Shown: positions 7,879 to 16,521 of the stretch, one piece after another
Numbering within the stretch: the first letter of the stretch is position 1
Layout: each line of letters opens with the position of its first letter
Source: a virus
Length of the DNA stretch: 31,752 nt
Reading direction: 5' to 3' (one strand)
IMG/VR virus record: IMGVR_UViG_3300020451_000189
Coordinates: 1-31,752 of that record
Translations under genes and position numbers: made by a program
Notes under the pieces: model-generated
Databases searched by the model: none
What the model was told of the DNA's origin: nothing
The model's input: the letters and a program-made list of their open reading frames with translations, nothing else

Positions 7879-8331
7879 TTATATACGGACGAACTTATAA
7901 ATTTCATCACTACCCCAGACTTTCTCACCCTTCTGATTAAATCCTCTGTCTCTTGAGAATAATTTGTCTCCATAGAGATTAATCATAGATTCTACTGTGT
8001 ATCCTTTCTCACCTTTACATTTTGTACCGTCTAGTTTACCAATCCAATAGTCATCACAAAATGTAAAATGCATATCACATTCTTGATGTCTTGTTCCATC
8101 AAGCCTAAAATTCTGCATAATTACGTAATTTTTATCTGCTACTTGTATCTTATGTTTTTTATTACGGTATGGTTTATGAGGACCATCTACTCTATAAAAA
8201 TTCTTAGAGGTATACCAATCCCCTTCCTTTGCCCAGATAATCTCTGTCTGAGCAAAGATATGAGGATTAGATTGTGCTTGTGCTCTGTTATGCCAATGAC
8301 CTAACAGATACTCATCAAAAATTGACTCCAT
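7879..8331 (-). CDS. cpeT: CpeT-like phycobiliprotein lyase (150 aa)
   Basis: The sequence follows the CpcT/CpeT (T-type lyase) pattern: an N-terminal LLGHWHNRAQAQSNPHIFAQ, then IIWAKEGDWYTSKNFY and a later FTFCDDYWIGKLDGTKCKG with CKGEKGYTVESMI. Host T-type lyases attach a bilin, usually phycoerythrobilin, to a Cys of the phycoerythrin beta subunit; known phage homologues bind phycoerythrobilin. At 150 residues it is shorter than host CpeT (about 200), as is usual for phage versions. It is an auxiliary metabolic gene sitting between CP12 and gp5, inside the tail gene block. It acts with ho1 (26775-27473), which starts bilin synthesis. Substrate specificity cannot be read from the sequence. 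Confidence 0.85.
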   Translation of the reverse strand: MESIFDEYLLGHWHNRAQAQSNPHIFAQTEIIWAKEGDWYTSKNFYRVDGPHKPYRNKKHKIQVADKNYVIMQNFRLDGTRHQECDMHFTFCDDYWIGKLDGTKCKGEKGYTVESMINLYGDKLFSRDRGFNQKGEKVWGSDEIYKFVRI

Positions 8332-8345
8332 TACAAAAATAATAT

Positions 8346-8651
8346 CTAATCGTCGTATACTCTACACTCAAATGCGTCTGGATGATTGTCGCAATAGATT
8401 TCTAAATGCTTATCTTCATGTCTTGTATGCCAGTCATTTATCCTTCCTTCATTAGGATCTACCACATCATTTTTGTGATACTCTTCATAATCTGCATGAA
8501 CTTCTTCAAGTTCAGACTTTTTATACTCTAACATACCATGATTGATATGCTCTTTTCCATCTTTAGGATCAAGATAAACTTCGTGATCTAGGTCATGAGT
8601 CCTTTTCGCTTGAGGATTTTCTCCGATACCTTTAAATTCTTCGGTAATCAT
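8346..8651 (-). CDS. cp12: CP12-like Calvin cycle inhibitor (101 aa)
   Basis: The C-terminus, HLEIYCDNHPDAFECRVYDD (residues 82-101), matches the CP12 GAPDH-binding tail. It has Cys87 and Cys96 eight residues apart, the PDA between them and the acidic end. CP12 bridges glyceraldehyde-3-phosphate dehydrogenase and phosphoribulokinase and shuts down carbon fixation. In phages it is thought to divert reducing power to nucleotide synthesis. The N-terminal Cys pair of many host CP12s is absent, as in marine picocyanobacterial forms. A charged helical segment (KKSELEEVHADYEEYHK) precedes the tail. The ATG at 8651 has a good Shine-Dalgarno sequence (AGGAG, 7 bases away) and a late-promoter-like motif just upstream. 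Confidence 0.85.
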   Translation of the reverse strand: MITEEFKGIGENPQAKRTHDLDHEVYLDPKDGKEHINHGMLEYKKSELEEVHADYEEYHKNDVVDPNEGRINDWHTRHEDKHLEIYCDNHPDAFECRVYDD

Positions 8652-8674
8652 AGCTAACTCCTGTACTATACTAT

Positions 8675-8682
8675 TATTTATC
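8675..8682 (-). promoter_or_regulatory. Late-promoter-like GATAAATA upstream of cp12
   Basis: The minus strand has GATAAATAATAGTA 23 bases before the cp12 ATG, followed by AGGAG. The motif overlaps the TAA stop (8678-8680) of the gp27-like gene. It differs from the T4 late consensus only at the first base. If active, cp12 and cpeT would be transcribed late with the virion genes. Confidence 0.5.
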
Positions 8683-10054
8683 TTAACACAGAGTCCTTGA
8701 GTAAGTCTAGTTCGGTATAAAGAATAGTTCCTGTAGTGTTATGTTTTACTGACGATATCAAATATCTACCACTATATTTCCTGTCTAATGGTGTTTGTCT
8801 ACCAGATTTAAAGTTAGCAGGGATGATAACATCTATTCCACCACCCACATACAAGTCTAGATTACCTGGTATTGTTATCTTGAGTTGAATGTTCTTGAGT
8901 GATTCTAATCTCATAAATTGATATGCTTGTAAATCTATCAACTCTTGATAGTTTGCTTGAGGATTATTGATAAACTTAGGATCAAATGTTTGATTAGGTA
9001 AGAAAGAATACCTTATTCTTCTTGGTTTACCAATCATCTTATGAACCATAGGATCTAATTGAGTCAATGGGTTAACAGTTTTCTTTCCATCTAAGTGAGA
9101 CATCTTATCCCATATAGAATCTAATTGGTAAGTAGGATCATCAGTTGTTAGTTCTGTACTCATACCCATCTTAGATGAACCTAAAGTTACAGGATCAAAT
9201 CCAACTGAGTAACCTGAGTAACTACCATCTCTCATGAGTTCTAATAGATGTTTCTCTCTTGGAAATGTAACACCACTAATAGCAAAAGCATCAGCACCAG
9301 TATTATCAACTTTCTTAGGACTATAGTGATACTTGTAGCATCTTGGTTTACCTGTAAGTTTATTAGTTTTCTTATCAAATGTTTGATCATTAATATCATC
9401 AATCAATCCATCAATAGATCTGAAATGATAACCTAAACCATTTTCATAGAATACAAATCCATTCTGTAGTATGCCACCCTTCCTAGATTTTCTTACACTT
9501 CTTTGTGCTAACCAATAGATTGTATCAAGAGGTCTCCAATTAGGTGCAGTAAATTTTTGATTATTAATAGTCTCCTCAACAAATATTTTCTTCTTACTAT
9601 TAAGATACCTAGAGTTAGTTAAAAGATTTTGTACTATTGAACTTGCTTCTATATCACCTTTAAATATTACTTCTGACTGACCAAAGACATTGACTGATTC
9701 ATTAGTAATAAACTCAGTAGAAACTGCCTCAACCATGAACACATCGTTAGATGGATTAGTTCTAGAACGTGAGTGGACACAATAGATTCTAAAATTATAA
9801 GTTCTATCAACAATAGAAGTTATAACTTGTAGTTTCAACTCTTCATGTCCTGTCATCATGTTAACAATACCTGCAGAGTCTTCAAAAACAAATGATGCCT
9901 CTACTGTAGAACTATCAAGACGTTCACGTATCTCCCAACCTCTACAGAAATTGTACAAGTTGAATGCTCCTTCTTTATTTGACAAACGTTTTCCGTCTCT
10001 GAAAAGACTAAGACGAAATTCCATTTCTCCTACATTATTTCTTTTTATTGCCAT
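8678..10054 (-). CDS. 27: Baseplate hub protein, gp27-like (458 aa)
   Basis: The region of residues 170-217 contains PNWRPLDTIYWLAQRSVRKS, then GFVFYENGLGYHFRSIDGLI. This is the signature of the gp27/VgrG-like hub fold (a P-W-PLD-I-WLA helix followed by an FYE-GY-F-SI strand pair). The protein is slightly longer than T4 gp27 (about 390). It would form the hub ring on which the gp5 spike sits, at the junction of the tail tube and baseplate. The gene shares one base with the preceding tape-measure-like gene and precedes cp12/cpeT and gp5. Gene order (gp26, tape measures, gp27, gp5) supports the call; residue-level identity to gp27 is low by eye. Confidence 0.6.
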   Translation of the reverse strand: MAIKRNNVGEMEFRLSLFRDGKRLSNKEGAFNLYNFCRGWEIRERLDSSTVEASFVFEDSAGIVNMMTGHEELKLQVITSIVDRTYNFRIYCVHSRSRTNPSNDVFMVEAVSTEFITNESVNVFGQSEVIFKGDIEASSIVQNLLTNSRYLNSKKKIFVEETINNQKFTAPNWRPLDTIYWLAQRSVRKSRKGGILQNGFVFYENGLGYHFRSIDGLIDDINDQTFDKKTNKLTGKPRCYKYHYSPKKVDNTGADAFAISGVTFPREKHLLELMRDGSYSGYSVGFDPVTLGSSKMGMSTELTTDDPTYQLDSIWDKMSHLDGKKTVNPLTQLDPMVHKMIGKPRRIRYSFLPNQTFDPKFINNPQANYQELIDLQAYQFMRLESLKNIQLKITIPGNLDLYVGGGIDVIIPANFKSGRQTPLDRKYSGRYLISSVKHNTTGTILYTELDLLKDSVLR

Positions 10055-13000
10055 TAGAATTTCGCGATGTTAAAGTTACTCTGTAGGTTAGCAGCACTCA
10101 ATGATGCTTTAGATCCTGCAAGACCTTGCATTCCTCCACCACCTCTCTTGAGGTTTTCAATAGCAGAAGTTGCAGCAGCAACGTTTGCTCTTACTGAAGA
10201 GTTGTGTGCTTCAACAGCAGCCATAGTTTCTGCAACAAGTCTCCTTGTTCTTTCACTTATCTGTTCTCTAGCATAACTTCTATCACTATATACCTTCTTC
10301 AAAGCATATGCTTCTTTTCTTTCTTGAACTTGATTTGCTCCACCTTTTGCTTGTCCACCAGAGTTTGTAGGACCTCCTAATATACTACCAGTACCAGTGT
10401 TACCAGAACTTGCAGAGGTTGTAGATGGACTATACTGTGTGGTTGATGCTTTCGATGCTGCGAATGCTGATCCACGTTTATTCTTCTTAGTATCAGTTTC
10501 TTTTCTACTAGGGAAGAATGGATTCTTACCATCTGCAACTCCTAGATCAGTGTTCTTCATGTAATCATTGAAGAACTTATTACCTTCAGTACTGAATACT
10601 GTGCTACCAAATTTAACATTAGATGCACTTGAATCACTAGAGTATAAACTCTTTCCAAATTTGGTAGAGTTCATCAATGCCATTGCTTGAGGATCAGAGA
10701 AACCTTTACCCGTGATCATACCACTCAACCAAGTATCATTTGTCGCACCTATCAATGACTTCTCAGCCTTGTTCAACATTGCAGGATTGTAGATACCACT
10801 TTCATCAACACCAATAGAATCAAGTATATCACTCATAGATGAACTACGTTTTCCAGACAGATTGCCAGCTTGATTAAAGATACTTCTAGCAGCAACTGCC
10901 ATTGCATCTGAATCACCACCAGTCTGTTTGATGATAACTTTCTTCATTCTTTCTAACTCACTTCCTGACATACCAATAGCACCGCTACCTGCTACCTGAC
11001 TGTCACCAAATCCCATTTGAATTTTATTCTTTACACCAAATGAACCAGGTGCTTTCTTATCACCACCAAATGTCCATTTACCCCAGTTGTTACCAACAAT
11101 AGATGTTAACTTTAACCCTGCTCTATTAGCGTACGCCATGTTAGCAACGTTCTGGTTCTGAGCATCTTTATTACCCTTACCGAACCAAGCAACATCAAAT
11201 GCTAATCCTTTCTTGTAGAGACCACCTCTACCATTTCTTTGTCTACCTGCTGCATCATATCCTGATCTATTAGGAGGTCCTTTTCTCCATCTATTATTTT
11301 TAAAGTTAGGATGATTAAAGACTGTGTATCCTTGGTTCAAGAACCCACGACCTGCCTCAACTACTGCTTGTTTTCCACCACCTACAAGTTTTTGATCTGC
11401 ACCTTTACCACCACCTGTTTGAGAAGCACCAAGAACATTACCTAATGCTTGAGCAGCACCTCCACCATCAGCAGAACCCATAACATTCTGTAAGATACCA
11501 CCAAGAGGTCCTCCTACTTGATTTGCAAAGTTACCTGCAAACTTACCTAAGAAATCTTTACCGAATGCTCCAAGACGCTCACCAAATGACATGCCCTCAG
11601 TACCAGGACCGAATAACTGATTAGCAATACCACCTGCAGTATTCATCCATCCAAATGCTTTACTACTTGGATCCATGAACTGACCTGCAATATTCACACC
11701 ACCTTTTAGAATATCCATGAAGGTTGCTTTACCACCTTCACCACTACCTCCACCACCAAATATAGTTTGTATAGTGCTACCAATAGCACCTCCTTTGTTA
11801 CCAAAGATAGAAGCACCTAGTTGTGGTAGATTCTGCATGATCCTGCTTCCGATTCCACCACTACTGCTACTGCTACTACTACCACCGTCACTTGGACGAC
11901 CACTACCATATGTTCCTAATCCAAATCCACCAGTTCTACCTGATCCTCTGTTACCACCACTCCAAGTCTTACCTGTTAATAAATTACCTGCACCTTTAAA
12001 CAATCCACCTAAGAAGAATTGTTTATCAGATATACGTGGCATATCAAATCCAAGAGATGAAGCAGTCATCATGTTGGATTCAGTTAAACCAGGCATTGCT
12101 CTTGTGGCAGAGTTATTGAATGGTATAACAAAACTCTCACCAGTATTTTTCTTCGCTACATACTCAGTTCCGTGACCAATAAACTCAGGACTACCACCAC
12201 CAGGACTTGTAGACACAGGATAACCTGAGTCAGGACCAGAGATCCAACCACCAGTAGCAAAACCAGGTAATGATTTGAATGGTTTCGGACGGTAACCACC
12301 TTGTTCCATCTCATCATCTTCATCATCAGCACCCATCTGTTTAATCTTATTAGCACCCCAGAGAGTTCCACCAACTGCAATGGTTGCACCTAATGCTTTA
12401 CCTTTCCAACCACCAGGAAATCTTCCTCTAGATTTTAATCCTTTAGAAAATCTAGTTAATGATCTATAAAATGATGTAAGTACAAACCTAACATCTTTAA
12501 TTAACTTTAGAGGGTTAGTTAACCATCTTATACCTACAAAAAGAGCAGCTAAGTTTACGAATGACCTAGCAAATCCCGTCAGTCTTTCCCACCATGTAGC
12601 ATCCTCTTTTAATAAATTGTATAACCCGTCAACTATTCCTCCTATCCTTTTCTGTAAGAAGTTACTGATCCATTTGAATGCCTTGTAAATGGCTTCAATA
12701 GCATTGACTATCTTCTGTTGATTCCGTTTATCTGCTAACCATTCCAACGCAGGTTTTATTATTGCTAGTTTAATAAACCCACTAAGAATCTGTAGCAAAC
12801 CTTTTAAGAAGTTTGGTGCGTTCCTACCTACAAACTCATTAACAAATGATACAAACTTAGGTTTCTCTACCTTAGTATACTTGGGTTCAAATTTCTTTAT
12901 CCTTTTCTTCTCGTCTGCTAATCTTTTTAGTTCTATCTTCTTTATATCTGCAACAACACCACCAATAGAATTAAGACATGCTCCAAGATTATTATATGCT

Positions 13001-13122
13001 TGGATAGTTTTCATCTGATAAACACCCGATGACTTATCAGCAGCACCAGCCGCAGCACTCTTCGCAATATTAGGAGAGATTAATTTATAAGTATCGATCT
13101 TGGTATCTTTAGATATAGCCAT
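10054..13122 (-). CDS. Tape-measure-like virion structural protein, copy 2 (1022 aa)
   Basis: The N-terminus (KIDTYKLISPN... then NSIGGVVADIKKIELKRL) is paralogous to that of the adjacent upstream 1,060-residue protein. It is followed by hydrophobic helices (LLQILSGFIKLAIIKPALEW) and a WWERLTGF segment also shared. Around residue 290-330, FATGGWISGPDSGYPV and then IGHGTEYVAKK...FVIPF resemble the GG-x-GP...viP motif of tail tape-measure proteins. Around 600-690 there is a peptidase-M15-like phrase (YKKGLAFDVAWFGKG...NRAGL). A possible hydrolase-like region lies around 720-760. Gly/Ala-rich low-complexity sequence dominates the middle. It likely sits inside the tail tube and sets length or assists injection. 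It ends overlapping the gp27-like start. Confidence 0.65.
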   Translation of the reverse strand: MAISKDTKIDTYKLISPNIAKSAAAGAADKSSGVYQMKTIQAYNNLGACLNSIGGVVADIKKIELKRLADEKKRIKKFEPKYTKVEKPKFVSFVNEFVGRNAPNFLKGLLQILSGFIKLAIIKPALEWLADKRNQQKIVNAIEAIYKAFKWISNFLQKRIGGIVDGLYNLLKEDATWWERLTGFARSFVNLAALFVGIRWLTNPLKLIKDVRFVLTSFYRSLTRFSKGLKSRGRFPGGWKGKALGATIAVGGTLWGANKIKQMGADDEDDEMEQGGYRPKPFKSLPGFATGGWISGPDSGYPVSTSPGGGSPEFIGHGTEYVAKKNTGESFVIPFNNSATRAMPGLTESNMMTASSLGFDMPRISDKQFFLGGLFKGAGNLLTGKTWSGGNRGSGRTGGFGLGTYGSGRPSDGGSSSSSSSGGIGSRIMQNLPQLGASIFGNKGGAIGSTIQTIFGGGGSGEGGKATFMDILKGGVNIAGQFMDPSSKAFGWMNTAGGIANQLFGPGTEGMSFGERLGAFGKDFLGKFAGNFANQVGGPLGGILQNVMGSADGGGAAQALGNVLGASQTGGGKGADQKLVGGGKQAVVEAGRGFLNQGYTVFNHPNFKNNRWRKGPPNRSGYDAAGRQRNGRGGLYKKGLAFDVAWFGKGNKDAQNQNVANMAYANRAGLKLTSIVGNNWGKWTFGGDKKAPGSFGVKNKIQMGFGDSQVAGSGAIGMSGSELERMKKVIIKQTGGDSDAMAVAARSIFNQAGNLSGKRSSSMSDILDSIGVDESGIYNPAMLNKAEKSLIGATNDTWLSGMITGKGFSDPQAMALMNSTKFGKSLYSSDSSASNVKFGSTVFSTEGNKFFNDYMKNTDLGVADGKNPFFPSRKETDTKKNKRGSAFAASKASTTQYSPSTTSASSGNTGTGSILGGPTNSGGQAKGGANQVQERKEAYALKKVYSDRSYAREQISERTRRLVAETMAAVEAHNSSVRANVAAATSAIENLKRGGGGMQGLAGSKASLSAANLQSNFNIAKF

Positions 13123-13133
13123 GTGAATATTTA

Positions 13134-16100
13134 TTATGCTTGAGCAGGTTGTGGCATTGGAACAGGTACCATCCTAGGTATAGGAACAGGAGTTGGTATC
13201 TCTACTAACTTCTCTAACAACATAGGAACAGGTATAAACTCAAGTGATGACTGCATAGCATACTCTCTTGACATACCACCTTTCTTATTACTCATTGACT
13301 TTGCAGTCTGTGACATAATACCAAGCACCTCTGGTCTAACACCCAACTCAGCTGCCATATTTCTTAGACCGTTAACGAGTCCACCAGGACCACCTGCTCC
13401 CATCATACCTGTGATGGTTCTAAACAAGCCACCAAATCCCATCTGATCTGCGATGTTACCTATCAATCCCATAGGAGAGAACCCTGCTGCTCCAAAGGAA
13501 TCTAACCCAAATAACTGAGACAAACCTGGTACATTAGCAACACCAGGTATCATACCAATGAGTCCACCAACAGCTGGGAACTTTTTCATTACTCCACCAA
13601 ACTTATTCAACATTCCTTGAACACCCTCTGGTAAAAATCCTTGTATACCTCCCATGAGTCCACCTAATGCTCCACCAATACCTCCCTGCATAAACCCACC
13701 TATTGCTTTACCGAATGGATTATTAGACATGAAGTTACCAAACTTGTCTGCCATACCACCGAAGGTACCAGGGAACATACCACCTAGAGCACCGATACCA
13801 CCAGTAATTGCACCAAATATATCACCAGATGCAGCAGCACCTATAGCACGAATAGCACCTATGAATGGTGCAGCAGGAGGAAATACTATTGGAACAACTG
13901 CTCCTAAAATACTACCTATAGGTCCAGTAGCGACGCTTTTTACAACGTTAGTAACACCTTTAACTACACCACCTATTGCTTTACCAATACTTTTAATAAT
14001 ACCACCAAAGAAAAATTGTTTCTTGTTTAGTCTTGGTAATCTACTTGTTACTTGACCACCTTCAGCCCAACTAAATGGATTCCACCATGATCCTTTCTTC
14101 TTTGCAGTATCTGTTTTCTTAGATCCAATACCAAAGGAACCCTCTGGCATTGTGTCACCATATCTTTCATTGTCTGACTCTACACCTTTATATTCTTCCT
14201 GAGGTACAAAAGGTTTTGTCTTGTATGAAGATCCAAAATCTATACCTTCTAATGGGTTATGTTTTTTACCGTGCTTTCTTTCGTATGGACTTACGTAAGT
14301 ACTCTTTGGAGTGATACTAAATGATCCTTCTGGGAATGTATCACCATACCTTTCGTTGTCTGTTTCTACACCTTTGTATGCATTCTGAGGAACAAAAGGC
14401 ATGTTAGCATAGTCAAGGAAAGGATTCTTAAACTTCTTGGCGTTTACCTGTCCAATAGGAACGTCTTCACCATCTTTCCTGTAACCAATAATCCTACCAC
14501 GCTTATTCTTTATAGGAACTCCTCTACTATCTGCAGAATCAGTTACATCAGTAGTATCAGTTCTAGAACCAGTAGTATCAGTATCATTAACAGTGCCTTC
14601 ACCTTCGACACCCTCCATTCCCTTTCCAGTTTCAGTCTTACCTTGGCTTACTTGTCCTGCTTCTGGGAAGAATGATTTGTGTAGTAATGGGAACGTGTTA
14701 CCAGTAAGGTTCGCCATCCAGAAGACGTTGGGTATTTCTTTACCCATCATCATTCCGAACGGACCAAGCATAGCTTTGATTGCTATCTTAGCACCAGCCC
14801 ATATCTTATTTCTAAATGGTGTTAACTTAGGAATCCATTTAGGAGGATCTTGAGGGAAGTCTGGTATCTTAAACTTAGGAATACCCTTATAGAATCTTGT
14901 CCATCCATTCTTTATCCAACCTAACATCTTGGTAAAGTTTTGGAAGAGACCTACCAAATCTTCTCTTAACTTTTGACCTGCAGCTTTCCATCCACCACCT
15001 TTGAATCCAATGTACAATAACTCACCAACATATTCACCACCCATCATACCGATGAATGATCCTATGCCTGGTATAGGAATCAATGTTCCAAGTGCACCAC
15101 CAATAGCAGCACCTGCTGTTTTAAATATTACTTTTTCCCAAGGATCACCATTTAATATGGAGAACACTGCTGTTAACATGCTACCAAAAATAGGTATCCT
15201 GCCAAAGGTATTTTTAAATGCTTTGCTAAGAAGTTTTACATTATTTTTTCCAAGAAACTTTAAAGCACCACGACCAAATCCTCTGTTCAAACCTTTGGAT
15301 AATATCTTTCCTGTTGGAGCTGTCCTAGGATTAAGACCTGATGTAACTGGTGGTTTAGGTGGCGGCTTAAATGCAGATGGATTCTTTCTTGCTAATCTCT
15401 TAACTCTTTGAAGTGCTTGCTCCTTAGTTAATCCTTGCTTAAGTGCATCACGATATGCTACATTACCATTCTTACCATACTTATTGAAGATAGGATTATT
15501 CTTACCTAACTTTACTGTCTTATTAAAATTCTTAACTCTACTATTGACCCTACTATTACTATTAGATGTGTTAGAATTTTTACTATTATTCCGTCTGTTT
15601 GGATTATAGAAATCCAGATTCAACATATTAAGGATTGAATTCATCAATCCAAATGGATTTAATAATGCTTGCAGTCCTACTATCCCTAGTAGTAATGTAC
15701 CTAAACCTTTTAACCTAGTCCAAAAACTAGCCTTACCATCAACTAGTGCAGAGAATCCATCTAGTACTTTGGTTACACTACCCTTTGCAAATCCATATAA
15801 TTTCTTAACTACAAAAGATAATTTCTGTAAGAACACTGCTATCTTTTTTATCTCTCCTGCATCTGATGCCCATGTTAGAAGACCTTTTATAGCAAGTAGA
15901 TTTACAAGACCCGCAACAAATTGCATTGCTGCTACTAACAGTCCCTGTACACCACCAAAGAGTGCCTCACCAAATTTTACAAGAGCACTCTTCTTGGGTT
16001 TCGCAATTTGTGATTTCTTTATCTTACCAATACCTTTTCCCTTTAAGGCATTAGATCTTTCAAACTCATCTTCATTTCTTTGATCCCTTTCACGCTGTAG

Positions 16101-16316
16101 TCTACGACGTTCAGAGATTTCTCTCATCTTATCAAGTTTAACCGATGAAAGAGATATAGTATGAAGATCTTTTACTACAAGCCCTATACTGTTAACAGTC
16201 TTTCCAAGACGATTAACAGCTAGCAAATTAGTCCTAGGACCATTGGATGCGATTGTATTCTTGCCTGATCCACTAGGATTAACTAACTTATAAGTATCGA
16301 TTTTAGGGTTAGCCAC
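13134..16316 (-). CDS. Tape-measure-like virion structural protein, copy 1 (1060 aa, GTG start)
   Basis: The GTG at 16316 overlaps the end of the preceding start-less ORF by 8 bases (GTGGCTAA), implying translational coupling. The N-terminus KIDTYKLVNPSGSGK and NSIGLVVKDLHTISLSSVKL is shared with the 1,022-residue neighbour. Then come a highly charged helix (RRRLQRERDQRNEDEFERSN), hydrophobic helices around 115-225, and Gly/Ala/Pro-rich hydrophobic stretches in the last third. The end is proline-rich (EIPTPVPIPRMVPVPMPQPA). Two imperfect copies of a PFVPQ...YGDT...PEGSF segment lie about 60 residues apart. Size (about 1,060 residues would give roughly 150 nm at 1.5 angstrom per residue), hydrophobicity and position just after the gp26 unit all fit a tape measure. 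Confidence 0.65.
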   Translation of the reverse strand: MANPKIDTYKLVNPSGSGKNTIASNGPRTNLLAVNRLGKTVNSIGLVVKDLHTISLSSVKLDKMREISERRRLQRERDQRNEDEFERSNALKGKGIGKIKKSQIAKPKKSALVKFGEALFGGVQGLLVAAMQFVAGLVNLLAIKGLLTWASDAGEIKKIAVFLQKLSFVVKKLYGFAKGSVTKVLDGFSALVDGKASFWTRLKGLGTLLLGIVGLQALLNPFGLMNSILNMLNLDFYNPNRRNNSKNSNTSNSNSRVNSRVKNFNKTVKLGKNNPIFNKYGKNGNVAYRDALKQGLTKEQALQRVKRLARKNPSAFKPPPKPPVTSGLNPRTAPTGKILSKGLNRGFGRGALKFLGKNNVKLLSKAFKNTFGRIPIFGSMLTAVFSILNGDPWEKVIFKTAGAAIGGALGTLIPIPGIGSFIGMMGGEYVGELLYIGFKGGGWKAAGQKLREDLVGLFQNFTKMLGWIKNGWTRFYKGIPKFKIPDFPQDPPKWIPKLTPFRNKIWAGAKIAIKAMLGPFGMMMGKEIPNVFWMANLTGNTFPLLHKSFFPEAGQVSQGKTETGKGMEGVEGEGTVNDTDTTGSRTDTTDVTDSADSRGVPIKNKRGRIIGYRKDGEDVPIGQVNAKKFKNPFLDYANMPFVPQNAYKGVETDNERYGDTFPEGSFSITPKSTYVSPYERKHGKKHNPLEGIDFGSSYKTKPFVPQEEYKGVESDNERYGDTMPEGSFGIGSKKTDTAKKKGSWWNPFSWAEGGQVTSRLPRLNKKQFFFGGIIKSIGKAIGGVVKGVTNVVKSVATGPIGSILGAVVPIVFPPAAPFIGAIRAIGAAASGDIFGAITGGIGALGGMFPGTFGGMADKFGNFMSNNPFGKAIGGFMQGGIGGALGGLMGGIQGFLPEGVQGMLNKFGGVMKKFPAVGGLIGMIPGVANVPGLSQLFGLDSFGAAGFSPMGLIGNIADQMGFGGLFRTITGMMGAGGPGGLVNGLRNMAAELGVRPEVLGIMSQTAKSMSNKKGGMSREYAMQSSLEFIPVPMLLEKLVEIPTPVPIPRMVPVPMPQPAQA

Positions 16317-16521
16317 TAGATGCTTGTTGCTTAGCTTGTTGATCTTTCATTCTTTTCTCTTCTTCCTTAAGGAAGTCGATTAACATAGTCACATAGATTT
16401 CCTTCTCCCAAGGCATAAGGTTTTCAATGTGTTCTATATGCCATTTATGATGATGTATCAGGGCAAAGTTGGTATCATAATAAGCCCGAAGGTTATTATG
16501 GAGAAGGGCTATCCGAAAAAA
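16309..16521 (-). CDS. Start-less ORF, probable -1 frameshift extension of gp26
   Basis: This frame encodes about 70 residues ending ...MKDQQAKQQASSG and contains LRAYYDTNFALIHHHKW and HIEHIENLMPWEKEIYVTML. That is the compact helical pattern seen in the second part of tail-assembly chaperones. No ATG, GTG or TTG exists upstream of the core; the first ATG falls at LMPWE, after much of the conserved-looking part. It lies in the -1 frame relative to gp26 and overlaps gp26 at T TTT TTC. Slippage there would give a gp26 fusion of about 303 residues. An ATA start coupled to the gp26 TAG (ATAG) giving a roughly 67-residue protein, or separate initiation elsewhere, are alternatives. By position it matches T4 gene 51, but similarity to gp51 is not claimed. 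Confidence 0.6.
   Translation of the reverse strand, partial: FFRIALLHNNLRAYYDTNFALIHHHKWHIEHIENLMPWEKEIYVTMLIDFLKEEEKRMKDQQAKQQASSG
16476..16521 (-). promoter_or_regulatory. Putative -1 ribosomal frameshift signal in gp26
   Basis: The heptamer T TTT TTC (16521 to 16515) is in the gp26 frame as TCT TTT TTC GGA TAG, the correct phase for simultaneous -1 slippage. Five bases later GCCC (16509-16506) could pair with GGGC in the loop of a hairpin. That hairpin has arms CATAATAA (16500-16493) and TTATTATG (16483-16476), which pair perfectly over 8 bp. Spacer length and order resemble a slippery site followed by a pseudoknot. The topology was worked out by eye, without folding software. Confidence 0.55.

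Noticed and set aside
7740-7973. Minus-strand ORF of 77 residues overlapping the cpeT 3' end
   Set aside because: It overlaps cpeT out of frame, runs through the palindromic element and has no matching neighbour spacing.
11717-12175. Plus-strand ORF of 152 residues, very Pro/Leu-rich
   Set aside because: It is the antisense of Gly-rich tape-measure sequence; the Pro-rich composition is the complement of Gly codons, not a real gene.
13128-13135. AATAAATA on the minus strand at the end of the first tape-measure-like gene
   Set aside because: It ends 5 bases before the next ATG (13122), so transcription would start inside the gene; it is probably just the TAA-TAAATA stop context.
13654-14055. 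Plus-strand ORF of 133 residues, Pro/Ile-rich
   Set aside because: It is the same kind of antisense shadow, opposite the Gly/Ala-rich end of the first tape-measure-like protein.
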